In this document: piece by piece, positions 1-7,432 of the stretch
Position numbering within the stretch: position 1 is the first letter of the stretch
How the letters are laid out: each line of letters opens with the position of its first letter
Source: Xanthomonas sacchari
GTDB taxonomy: Bacteria > Pseudomonadota > Gammaproteobacteria > Xanthomonadales > Xanthomonadaceae
DNA: 64,000 nucleotides
Assembly: GCF_024266585.1 (NCBI RefSeq)
Contig: NZ_CP100647.1
Coordinates: forward strand, 3,329,001-3,393,000
Direction of reading: 5' to 3'
The notes under the pieces: model-generated
What the model was told of the DNA's origin: nothing
Seen by the model: only the letters and a program-made list of their open reading frames with translations
Database searches by the model: none
Position numbers and translations under genes: made by a program

Positions 1-1352
1 TTGACCACGTAGCCGTGCACCGTGTCGTTGTTCCAGCCCTTGAACGAGAACTGCTCGTAGTCGCCGAACTTCACATCGGGCAGCATCTCGCCGGCGCTGG
101 GGGTGATGGCGCGCGGCTGCTGGCCGTCGGCATCGGCCACGACGATCTGGTCGCCGCTCTTGAGGCTGTTGCGGGTGAAGGCCAGGGTGTTGCCGGCCAG
201 CACCGGCGCGCCGACGCTGCCATCGGCGGCCACGGTGCGGACCTTGCCGGTGGCCACGTCGACCGCGAACAGCGGATGCTGGCCCATGTCGTCGGCGGTG
301 GTGTACACAGTGGCGCCGTCGGCCGACAGCACGATGTCGCCAGCCGAGCGATCCCACTGCGGGGCGATCTCGCGGGTCTTGCCGCTGGCCACGTCCATCG
401 CCATCAGGCCGAAGCGGTCGGCCTCGAAGCCGGGGCGCTTCATCGCGCGGTAGAACAGGGTCTTGCCGTCGGCGGAGAACACCGGGCCGGCGTCCCAGGC
501 CGGATTGGACGCGGTCAGGTTGACCGGCGCGGCCTTGCCGGCGGCGTCCAGGCGGTACAGGTCGAAGTTGGTCGACCACGGTTCCTTGCGGCCGGCCACG
601 CGCACACTGGCAACCAGGGATTGCCCGTCCGGCGCCCAGATGTAGTCCTCGTTGCCGCCGAACGGCTTGGAGGGAATGTCGCCGGCCAGGGTCACGCTGA
701 GCGCCGAGGCGCCGACGACCGGCTTGGCCTTGGCGCCGGTCGGCAGCGGCGCAACGAACAGGCTGTTGCGGCGGCCGTCGTTCCAGGCGTCCCAATGCCG
801 AACGAACAGGTGATCGAAGACCTCGCCGCTGCTCTTGGCGTGCTTTTTCTCCTCCACGCGCTTGCGCGTGCAGTCCAGGTCCGAACCGCACTCCTGGAAC
901 ACGCTGGCACTGAAGGCCACGCGGTCGCCCTGCGGCGCGATGCGGTAGGTGTCCACGTCCAGCGCGAAATCGGTGAGCTGGCGCGGCGCGCCGCCGGCCA
1001 GCGGCAGCGCGTACAGCTGCTGGCGGCCGGACTTGGCGCTCAGGAAATACACGGTCTTGCCGTCGGCCGACAGCTCCGGCGAATTGACGTTCCAGCCGTC
1101 CGGGGTCAGCCGCTTCGGCGGCGCCGCATCGCGGGTGCGCAGGTCGCGCAGCCACAGGCTGGTGCTGGATTTCTCCAGCGCCTTGTCCATCTGCCGCTTG
1201 GCGAAGACCACCGTGCCGCCATCGGGCGTCAGCAGCGGCGAGGACACCCGGTCCAGCGCGACCATGTCGCGGACATCGAAACCGCGGGTGGCGGCCAGCG
1301 CGGGTAGCGCGGTCAGCAGGGCCAGGGGCAGCAAGGCGTAGCGCAGGGTCAT
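1..1352 (-). CDS. S9 family peptidase (dipeptidyl/acylaminoacyl-peptidase type), N-terminal part only
   Basis: The gene runs off the left edge, so only about 450 N-terminal residues are present. The ATG at 1352 is followed by a signal peptide (MTLRYALLPLALLTALPALA), indicating export to the periplasm. The rest is a beta-propeller with repeated PD40/TolB-like strands, for example LTPDGGTVVFAKR, LSADGKTVYFLS and FSADGKTLFYRA. A pair of cysteines (ECGSDLDC) sits near residue 155. The serine catalytic alpha/beta-hydrolase domain expected for the S9 family lies outside the window, so activity cannot be judged. S9 enzymes of this type cleave short peptides; the oligopeptide transporter next door fits peptide scavenging. 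Family call is firm, subfamily is inference. Confidence 0.8.
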   Translation of the reverse strand, partial: MTLRYALLPLALLTALPALAATRGFDVRDMVALDRVSSPLLTPDGGTVVFAKRQMDKALEKSSTSLWLRDLRTRDAAPPKRLTPDGWNVNSPELSADGKTVYFLSAKSGRQQLYALPLAGGAPRQLTDFALDVDTYRIAPQGDRVAFSASVFQECGSDLDCTRKRVEEKKHAKSSGEVFDHLFVRHWDAWNDGRRNSLFVAPLPTGAKAKPVVGASALSVTLAGDIPSKPFGGNEDYIWAPDGQSLVASVRVAGRKEPWSTNFDLYRLDAAGKAAPVNLTASNPAWDAGPVFSADGKTLFYRAMKRPGFEADRFGLMAMDVASGKTREIAPQWDRSAGDIVLSADGATVYTTADDMGQHPLFAVDVATGKVRTVAADGSVGAPVLAGNTLAFTRNSLKSGDQIVVADADGQQPRAITPSAGEMLPDVKFGDYEQFSFKGWNNDTVHGYVV

Positions 1353-1765
1353 CGGGTATCTCCGGAACACGGCAAAACGTCGATGGTAGGGGCCGCGGTG
1401 GGCGTGGTGCAAAGGACTGAAGTCATGGAGGGGCCGGGAATGGGGAATCGGGATTGGGGATTGGTCAGAGCGAGGCGCTGGCTCGGCTGGGGCTACGGAG
1501 ATCCGCACCGGCCAGGTGGTGGAGAGCGGGCGGGCCGCGGCCCTGCGCGCGGCTGGATGAGAGGGGGATCGGCAGTGATAGCGCGATGCGCCGGCTTGGC
1601 CAAGCGCAGGAAGCCGGTGCCGGAGCTGGCATTGGTGGTGAGAGCGACATCGGCAAGCGCACGCGGCTGGGCGCGATTCGCTCTTGGACCAAGCGATGCA
1701 CGCGGTGCGGATCAGCCGGCGAGAAACGGATGCGGCACGCGGCGCGCTGGCGCGGCCGCGAACAC

Positions 1766-1790
1766 GAAGCCCGGCGCGGGGCCGGGCTTC
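1766..1790 (-). terminator. Hairpin downstream of the OPT transporter
   Basis: A perfect 10-bp stem (GAAGCCCGGC / GCCGGGCTTC) with a 5-nt loop lies 33 bp past the stop of the minus-strand OPT gene. The U-tract on the minus strand is weak. The rest of 1353-1822 shows no credible gene; it contains a GGGAATC-type dispersed repeat at 1436-1464. Confidence 0.55.
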
Positions 1791-1822
1791 GGATGTTGCG
1801 TTGCGGCAGGCCGTTGCGCCGA

Positions 1823-3781
1823 TTACGCGCGCGGTGCGGCCGCGGCGTCGCCCTTGCGGCCGGTGCGGTACAGCAGCCAGCCGACGAAGGCCAGCAGGGC
1901 CAGGCCGTACCACTGGTTGAGGTGGAACGCCTCCGGCAATGCCAGCACGTCGGCGCGGCCGGACGCCACGATCGGCACCGCGATGGCGATGCCCATCAGC
2001 GCCTCGCCGGTGATCAGGCCCGCGGCGAACAGCGTGCCCGGACGGTGCACGCGGTCGCGGCCCTCTTCGTCGTCGGCGCGGATCTTGTGGAAGCGCTCGA
2101 CCAGATGGGTCAGCAGGCCGCCGAGGAAGATCGGCACCATCAGCTCCAGCGGCAGGTAGATGCCGATCGCCGCGGCCAGCACCGGCACGCGGAAGCGCTT
2201 GCCGGTCTTCTTCAGCCACTCGTCCAGGGCGATGATCGCCGCGCCGACGCCGGCGCCGATGGCGATCATGCTCCACGGCAGCTCGCCGCCGAACAGGCCC
2301 TTGGCCACCGACGCCATCAGCGTGGCCTGCGGCGCCGCCAGCGCATTGGGATGCTGCGGCGTGGCCGCGCCGATGCCGTAGGCCTGGGCGAGCAGGTTCA
2401 ACACCGGCGCCATGATCAGCGCGCACGAGAACGCACCGATCGCCAGCATCAGCTGCTGCTTCCACGGCGTGGCGCCGACCAGGTAACCGGCCTTCAGGTC
2501 CTGCAGGTTGTCGCCGCCCACCGCGGCGGCGCAGCACACCACCGCGCCGATCATGATCGCGGCGACCGCGCCGATCGGCGAATCGCGCCCGAGCAGCAGC
2601 ACCAGCACCGCCGAGGCGAACAGGATGGTGGAGATGGTGATGCCGGAGACCGGGTTGTTCGACGAGCCGATCAGGCCGGCCAGGTAGCCGGACACCGACA
2701 CGAACAGGAAGCCGGCGACGATCATGATGAGGGTCATCGGCACGCTGACGTGCCACTGGCCGACGATGGCCTGGTACAGGCCCAGCAGCGGCAGCGTGCA
2801 CAGCAGCAGCGCCACCAGCATCCACTTCATCGGCAGGTCGCGATCGGTATCGGCCACCACGCCGCCGCCGGTGCTCTTGCGCGCGGCGGCGAACCCGCTC
2901 TTGACGCCCGACAGCAGCGACTTGCGCAGCGAGAACAGCGTCCACACGCCGCCGATCAGCATCGCGCCCACGCCGAGGTAGCGCACCTTGGCCGCCCAGA
3001 TGCCGAACGCGGCCTCGGCCGCCGGCGCGTTGGCCAGGCTCTGCGCCAGCGCCGGATCCGAGCCCATGAAGAACTGCTGGTACAGCGGGATCGCGAGGTG
3101 CCAGGACAGGATCGAGCCGGACAGCACCACGATGCCGACGTTCAGGCCGACGATGTAGCCCACGCCCAGCAGCGCCGGCGACAGGTTGGTGCCGACGTAG
3201 CCGACCATCTTGCTGCTGCCGATGTACGCGGCCTGCGCCCAGGTATCGGGGATCACCTTCAGGCCGCTGGCCGCACCGAGCTTGACCAGCCCGCCGATCG
3301 CCGCCGACAGGCCGAGGATCTTCAGCCCCGGCCCGGGATTCTCGCCGGCCTTGAGCACTTCCGCGGCGGCCTTGCCCTCCGGGAACGGCAGCGGATCCTC
3401 GACGATCATCGAGCGCCGCAGCGGCACCGAGAACAGCACGCCGAGCAGGCCGCCCATGCCGGCGATGCCGAGCACCCACCAGTACTTGAAGTCCGGCCAG
3501 TAGCCCATGATCACCAGCGCCGGGATGGTGAAGATGACGCCGGCAGCGATCGACGAACCGGCCGAGGCGCCGGTCTGCACGATGTTGTTCTCGAGGATGG
3601 TGCCGCCGCCGAGCAGGCGCAGCACGCCCATCGACACCACCGCCGCCGGAATCGCGGTGGCGATGGTCAGGCCGGCGAACAGACCGAGGTAGGCATTGGC
3701 GGCGGACAGCACCACGGCCAGCACGATCGCCAGCACCACGGCACGGAACGTGAGCTGGCGCGGCGCGGCAGCGTTGTTCAT
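1823..3781 (-). CDS. OPT family oligopeptide transporter
   Basis: A 652-aa, very hydrophobic protein with many membrane helices across its whole length, matching the size and pattern of bacterial OPT transporters, which import oligopeptides by proton symport at the inner membrane. Start chosen at the ATG at 3781 (MNNAAAPRQLTFRAVVLA), preceded by an AGGGGTAACC ribosome-binding site; the reading frame extends 11 codons further but without a better site. The first helix carries SAANAYLGLFAGLTIATAIP, a stretch typical of the family's N-terminal region. A terminator-like hairpin follows. A POT-type peptide permease is divergently placed beyond the repeat array and peptidases lie on both sides, so a peptide-uptake role is likely; the exact substrate cannot be read from sequence. 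Confidence 0.85.
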   Translation of the reverse strand: MNNAAAPRQLTFRAVVLAIVLAVVLSAANAYLGLFAGLTIATAIPAAVVSMGVLRLLGGGTILENNIVQTGASAGSSIAAGVIFTIPALVIMGYWPDFKYWWVLGIAGMGGLLGVLFSVPLRRSMIVEDPLPFPEGKAAAEVLKAGENPGPGLKILGLSAAIGGLVKLGAASGLKVIPDTWAQAAYIGSSKMVGYVGTNLSPALLGVGYIVGLNVGIVVLSGSILSWHLAIPLYQQFFMGSDPALAQSLANAPAAEAAFGIWAAKVRYLGVGAMLIGGVWTLFSLRKSLLSGVKSGFAAARKSTGGGVVADTDRDLPMKWMLVALLLCTLPLLGLYQAIVGQWHVSVPMTLIMIVAGFLFVSVSGYLAGLIGSSNNPVSGITISTILFASAVLVLLLGRDSPIGAVAAIMIGAVVCCAAAVGGDNLQDLKAGYLVGATPWKQQLMLAIGAFSCALIMAPVLNLLAQAYGIGAATPQHPNALAAPQATLMASVAKGLFGGELPWSMIAIGAGVGAAIIALDEWLKKTGKRFRVPVLAAAIGIYLPLELMVPIFLGGLLTHLVERFHKIRADDEEGRDRVHRPGTLFAAGLITGEALMGIAIAVPIVASGRADVLALPEAFHLNQWYGLALLAFVGWLLYRTGRKGDAAAAPRA

Positions 3782-3880
3782 GGTTACCCCTGAAACGACA
3801 AAAACGCTTTGCACGCTAGCGTCTGGGGCGGGGCAAGTCCAGCCTCATGGCGCCCAGCTTGTGGCACATGCCTGGGGAGC

Positions 3881-3910
3881 GGGGATTGGGGATTGGGGAT
3901 TGGGGATTCG
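3881..3910. repeat. GGGATTGGGGATT dispersed spacer repeat
   Basis: Four near-copies of GGGGATT in a row lie just upstream of the hairpin array. The same short motif, as GGGAATCGGGAATC variants, recurs at 1436-1464, 20217-20233, 22767-22795, 36352-36381, 39742-39770 and 54921-54953, often as inverted pairs. Confidence 0.7.
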
Positions 3911-3924
3911 TAGAGGCAGCGAGA

Positions 3925-4541
3925 GATGGTCGCCCCTCTCCCGCCGGGAGAAGGAACGGCGGGCAGCCCCTCTCCGACCGGGAGAGGGGTTGGGGTGAGG
4001 GTCCGGCACGCGCAGCGCACCCAACCGCTACCGGCGCCACCCGACCCTCATCCGCCCCTGCGGGGCACCTTACTCCCGATGGGAGAAGGAACCGCTGTTA
4101 GCCCCTCTCCCACCGGCAGAGGGGTTGGGGTGAGGGTCTGGCACGCACAGTGCACCCAACCACTACCGGCGCTGCCCGACCCTCATCCGCCCCTACGGGG
4201 CACCTTCTCCCGATGGGAGAAGGAACAGCAGCTAGCCCCTCTCCCCCCGGGAGAGGGGTTGGGGTGAGGGTCCGGCACGCGCAGCGCACCCAGCCACTAC
4301 CCGCGCTGCCCGACCCTCATCCGCCCCTGCGGAGCACCTTCTCCCGATGGGAGAAGGAACAGCGAGTAGCCCCTCTCCCACCGGGAGAGGGGTTGGGGTG
4401 AGGGTCCGGCACGCACAGCGCACCCAACCGCTACCGGCGCTGCCCGACCCTCATCCGCCCCTGCGGGGCACCTTCTCCCGGTGGGAGAAGGAATAGCAGC
4501 TAGCCCCTCTCCCACCGGGAGAGGGGTTGGGATGAGGGTCC
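3925..4541. repeat. Tandem array of about 134-bp hairpin-rich units
   Basis: Four full units begin with CCCCTCTCC at 3967, 4102, 4236 and 4370 (periods 135, 134, 134), with a partial unit at 4504 and a degenerate start near 3928. Each unit holds three self-complementary parts: CCCCTCTCCC/GGGAGAGGGG, CCCC-TGC-GGGG and CCTTCTCCC/GGGAGAAGG. Units differ by scattered point changes. Open frames through it (motif LTPTPLPxGEG and its antisense) are repeat artefacts, not genes. The array fills the divergent gap between OPT and POT transporters. It is a palindromic intergenic element of the REP/MITE kind by appearance; family name not assigned. Confidence 0.9.
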
Positions 4542-4599
4542 GACCTCCCGCCGCACCGCCCATGCCGCGCACCGTCATTCGGGCCGGCGCCAGCGCCCC

Positions 4600-4605
4600 T
4601 ATACT
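4600..4605 (+). promoter_or_regulatory. Possible -10 box of the POT permease
   Basis: A TATACT hexamer lies about 32 bp before the GTG at 4637. No convincing -35 was found because the upstream bases belong to the repeat array. Confidence 0.35.
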
Positions 4606-4636
4606 CCGCCGCTGCCTTCCTGCGCCGAGAGTCGCC

Positions 4637-6403
4637 GTGTCCGTGTCCTCCCTGCCGCTGCGCGACGCGCGCGACGATTTCCTCGGCCATCCCAAGGGCG
4701 TCTACGTCTGCTTCTTCACCGAGATGTGGGAGCGCTTCTCCTTCTACGGCATGAAGGCGCTGCTGTTGCTCTACCTGACCAAGTACCACCTGTTCGGCGA
4801 CGACGCCGGGCTCGACCTGCTCGGCGCCTACGGCGGCCTGGTGTACTGCGTGCCGGTGCTCGGCGGGCTGCTCGCCGACCGCTGGCTGGGCATGCGCAAG
4901 GCGGTGGTGTTCGGCGGCCTGCTGCTGGTGCTCGGCCACATCGGCATGGCCTTCGAGGGCCACGCCGCCACCCGGATCAACGGCGAGGTGGTCCGCGACA
5001 CCGCGTCCCTGGGCGTGACCTACCTGTCGCTGGCGCTGATCATCATGGGCGTGGGCTTCCTCAAGCCCAACATCTCCACCATCGTCGGCAAGCTGTACCC
5101 CGCCGACGACCCGCGCCGCGACGCCGGCTTCTCGCTGTTCTACGCCGGCATCAACCTCGGCGCGCTGTTCGCCTCGCTGGTCTGCGGCTTCCTCGGCGAA
5201 GCCTACGGCTGGCGCTACGGCTTCGGCGCCGCCGGCATCGGCATGCTGCTCGGCCTGGGCATGTTCCTGTGGGGCCAGAAATACCTGCACGGCCACGCCG
5301 AGCCTGCGCAACCCGCGCTGCTGCGCGAGCGCGTGCTCGGCGTACCGCGCGAATGGGCGATCTACGGGAGCGCGGTGCTGGGCGTGCTGCCGGTGGCCGC
5401 CTTGATGTGGGCTGCGGCCAACGGCGCCTTCAGCCTGGGCGGGGAAATCTCCCTGGCCCTGCTGCTGATGCTGCTGGTGCTGGGCGCGGTGCTGCTGTGG
5501 TTCGCCTGGTTCACCGGCACCCAGTGCACCCCGATGCAGCGCCAGCAGATGATCGCGCTGATGGTGCTGATCGCGATGGCGCTGGTGTACTTCACCCTGT
5601 ACGAGCAGACCTACGGCTCGTGGGTCACCTTCACCGACCGGCTGATGACCAAGGACATCGTGCCGTCGCTGGTGATCCGGGGCGGCACGCCCCTGCCCTG
5701 GTCGATCGCCTCGCTGCTGCTGGCACCACTGGGCTTCGTGCTGGCGGCCTCGCTGTCCGACCGCCGCCCCGGCTCGTCGGCACCGCGGCGGCTGTTCGTC
5801 GCGGTCAGCGCGCTGATGCTGCTGTTCCTGGTCCGCGACTGCCTGGTGCTGCCGCAGACCGCCGGCTCGCTGACCTACCTGGGCGCGCTGTTCCTGGTCC
5901 TGCTGGCGCCGTTGTTCGCCGCGCTGTGGGCGTGGCTGGCGCGGCGCGGACGCGAGCCGTCCAAGCCCGCCAAGTCGGCGCTGGGGCTGCTGCTGGCCGG
6001 GCTGTCCTTCGTGCCGCTGGCGCTGGCCGCGCAACAGGTCGGCGCCACCGGACAGATGGCCAGCGTGTGGTGGCTGGTGCTGGCCTACTTCGTGCTGGAG
6101 GCCGGCGAGATGTGCCTGTCGCCGGTCGGCCTGTCGGCGGTGACCCAGCTCGCGGTGCCGCGCGTGGTCAGCCTGATGATGGGCACTTGGTTCCTGGCCA
6201 CCGCGTTCTCCGAGGCGCTGGCGGCGCTGTTCGGCAAGCTCGCCGCGATCGAGGTGCCGGACGGCCAGACCCTCGACATCGCCGACGCCGCGGCCAAGTA
6301 CGCGCACCTGTTCTGGCTGCTGCTGTGGATCGGCGTGGGGTGCGGCGTCCTTGCCTTCCTTGCCGCGCCATTGCTGCGGCGGATGATGCACGGGGTGCGC
6401 TGA
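4637..6403 (+). CDS. POT/PTR family proton-coupled di/tripeptide permease
   Basis: About 588 aa with 12-14 membrane helices. The family signature is clear near the N-terminus: FTEMWERFSFYGMKALLLLY contains the E-x-x-E-R-F-x-Y-G proton-coupling motif. FLKPNISTIVGKLY is the second conserved PTR segment (helix 4-5 region), and FTLYEQTYGSWVTF near residue 320 is the usual YEQ region. The protein imports small peptides with protons across the inner membrane. The GTG at 4637 is preferred because upstream in-frame codons run into the repeat array; the ATG at 4562 is an alternative. The C-terminal 150 bases are duplicated in decayed form at 9141-9290. Confidence 0.88.
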   Translation: MSVSSLPLRDARDDFLGHPKGVYVCFFTEMWERFSFYGMKALLLLYLTKYHLFGDDAGLDLLGAYGGLVYCVPVLGGLLADRWLGMRKAVVFGGLLLVLGHIGMAFEGHAATRINGEVVRDTASLGVTYLSLALIIMGVGFLKPNISTIVGKLYPADDPRRDAGFSLFYAGINLGALFASLVCGFLGEAYGWRYGFGAAGIGMLLGLGMFLWGQKYLHGHAEPAQPALLRERVLGVPREWAIYGSAVLGVLPVAALMWAAANGAFSLGGEISLALLLMLLVLGAVLLWFAWFTGTQCTPMQRQQMIALMVLIAMALVYFTLYEQTYGSWVTFTDRLMTKDIVPSLVIRGGTPLPWSIASLLLAPLGFVLAASLSDRRPGSSAPRRLFVAVSALMLLFLVRDCLVLPQTAGSLTYLGALFLVLLAPLFAALWAWLARRGREPSKPAKSALGLLLAGLSFVPLALAAQQVGATGQMASVWWLVLAYFVLEAGEMCLSPVGLSAVTQLAVPRVVSLMMGTWFLATAFSEALAALFGKLAAIEVPDGQTLDIADAAAKYAHLFWLLLWIGVGCGVLAFLAAPLLRRMMHGVR

Positions 6404-6554
6404 GCGGCGGCGTCGCCCGCGCGGCGGCGCAACCGATTCACATGTCGACGCGGACGCATGTTGCGTGGCCGGTGACGACGACGGCGATCCCCGCTGCCAG
6501 CCACACTGAGCCACCGAACCCGACCGGCGCAAGTGCAGTCGCGATAGCGACCGC

Positions 6555-6778
6555 TGGAGCGCCCGCGGCCAGGACACAAGTCGGCCAGAATGAGCGGCGA
6601 CACCGCCAGCAGGTCGCTGCTCTGCCCCAACCATTCACGGCGATCGCTCCGATGGGCGCGCTGCTGGACGTCGCCCTTCACACACATCAGCGGCGGTTCA
6701 TCCACACCGACATGGCCTGCCGCGCAGCGATACAGCGAAGGCTCCTTGGCCACAGCCATCAACTGATGCATAGGCGCA
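6555..6778 (-). pseudogene. Decayed internal fragment of an S9 peptidase
   Basis: On the minus strand this reads VAKEPSLYRCAAGHVGV followed by ...VKGDVQQR... and ...LLAVSPLILADL. It is clearly a copy of residues about 515-590 of the intact S9 peptidase at 9963-11945 (VAKEPSLYRCAAGYVGVYDL, VKGDTQQR, LAVVSPVNLADK). A one-base insertion near 6764 breaks the frame just after the region matching the catalytic serine; no start, propeller or C-terminus remains. It sits about 150 bp past the POT stop codon. Together with the POT remnant at 9141-9290 it brackets the peptide locus. Confidence 0.8.
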
Positions 6779-6863
6779 ACAGTTAACAAGATGGATGCAG
6801 AGCAGCGCTCAACAGGCTTGATTTCAAAAGTTTCAAATGAAACCATGATGAATCCATCTTAAC

Positions 6864-6892
6864 TTGTCATGCCATGAGCACAGTGCTAGGTT
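6864..6892 (+). promoter_or_regulatory. Possible sigma-70 promoter of the precursor peptides
   Basis: TTGTCA at 6864-6869 and TAGGTT at 6887-6892 are separated by 17 bp and lie about 45 bp before the first precursor start. The -10 matches consensus at only three positions, so this is a tentative call. Confidence 0.3.
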
Positions 6893-6935
6893 CCATCCGT
6901 CGCCGCATGACGACATAAGGAAAAGGAGCTTCGTG

Positions 6936-7100
6936 ATGAAGATTCAAGATTCCAAACTCGAGAAACAGGATTCCCATCCCAACCCGTTCGCCATCCAGCT
7001 CGACGAGCCCATGCAAAATATTGCGGCGCCGGGCGTCTGCGAGATGAAGCCCTATCCCGGTGAAGATTCTCGCTGGTATTCCACCAAACCGGGCGGCTAA
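6936..7100 (+). CDS. Putative RiPP precursor peptide, copy 1
   Basis: A 54-aa peptide starting MKIQDSKLEKQDSHPNPFAI and ending GEDSRWYSTKPGG. A strong AAGGAAAAGGAG site precedes the ATG by 8 bases. It has the look of a leader (charged, residues 1-31) plus a C-terminal core with GVCEMKPY, GEDSR and STKPG blocks. A second copy, 215 bp downstream, shares all but six residues, and an asparagine-synthetase-like enzyme follows, a context seen with modified peptides such as lasso peptides. It does not fit a standard lasso core: the leader lacks the usual penultimate Thr, and if Gly33 began the core there is no Asp/Glu at ring position 7-9. The modification and product are unknown; precursor status is inference from tandem copies, size and context. 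Confidence 0.6.
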   Translation: MKIQDSKLEKQDSHPNPFAIQLDEPMQNIAAPGVCEMKPYPGEDSRWYSTKPGG

Positions 7101-7150
7101 AACGACGGCGATTCCATCAAGACGATGCGATTAGGAAAAGGAGCTTCGCG

Positions 7151-7315
7151 ATGAAAATTCAAGATGCCAAACTCGAAAAACAGGATTCTCACTCCAACCC
7201 GTTCGCCATCCAGCTCGACGAGCCCATGCAAAACATCGCGGCGCCGGGCGTCTGCGAGATGAAGCCCTATCTTGGTGAAGATTCTCGCGGGTTCTCCACG
7301 AAACCCGGTAGCTAA
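7151..7315 (+). CDS. Putative RiPP precursor peptide, copy 2
   Basis: A 54-aa tandem paralogue of the peptide at 6936-7100, with the same AGGAAAAGGAG ribosome-binding site. It differs at residues 6 (Ser to Ala), 15 (Pro to Ser), 41 (Pro to Leu), 47-48 (Trp-Tyr to Gly-Phe) and 54 (Gly to Ser). Four of the six changes fall in the last 14 residues, while GVCEMKPY, GEDSR and STKPG are kept. This pattern, conserved leader and varied tail, is usual for families of modified peptides. Synonymous differences (AAG/AAA, TTC/GCC changes) show the copies are not an assembly echo. A terminator hairpin follows 34 bp after its stop. Confidence 0.6.
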   Translation: MKIQDAKLEKQDSHSNPFAIQLDEPMQNIAAPGVCEMKPYLGEDSRGFSTKPGS

Positions 7316-7349
7316 AACGACGGCGATTCCATCAAGACGCCACGATAAA

Positions 7350-7376
7350 GAACGCCGCCATCAGGCGGCGTTCTTC
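7350..7376 (+). terminator. Terminator between precursors and enzyme
   Basis: A perfect 10-bp stem, GAACGCCGCC and GGCGGCGTTC, closes a 4-nt ATCA loop and is followed by TTCTGT. It lies 35 bp past the second precursor stop and 53 bp before the enzyme start. It probably stops most transcripts, so that precursors exceed enzyme, as in many peptide gene clusters; the enzyme would be made by read-through or its own promoter. Confidence 0.7.
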
Positions 7377-7390
7377 TGTCCGAAAGCGCG

Positions 7391-7432
7391 ATGACCACAC
7401 AACGCCGATCGCAGGCAGCCGAGTCGCCATGA
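7391..7432 (+). CDS. Possible 13-aa leader ORF coupled to the enzyme gene
   Basis: ATG at 7391 opens a 13-codon frame whose TGA (7430-7432) overlaps the enzyme ATG (7429) in an ATGA arrangement. The enzyme itself has no clear ribosome-binding site, so coupled translation from this short frame would explain its expression. It could equally be chance. Confidence 0.25.
   Translation: MTTQRRSQAAESP

Noticed and set aside
1454-3793. A 779-codon frame antisense to the OPT transporter
   Set aside because: Composition (His/Arg/Asp-rich) is typical of shadow frames opposite membrane-protein genes; no domain is visible.
3925-4541. CRISPR array
   Set aside because: Units are about 134 bp, contiguous and without variable spacers; no cas genes are near.
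3926-4695. Several 63-130 codon frames in the repeat array
   Set aside because: They recur with the 134-bp period and only translate palindromic repeat DNA.
6936-7315. Classical lasso-peptide precursors
   Set aside because: No leader Thr at the penultimate position and no Asp/Glu at ring position 7-9 after the likely core Gly; no B protease nearby. Kept as unclassified RiPP candidates instead.
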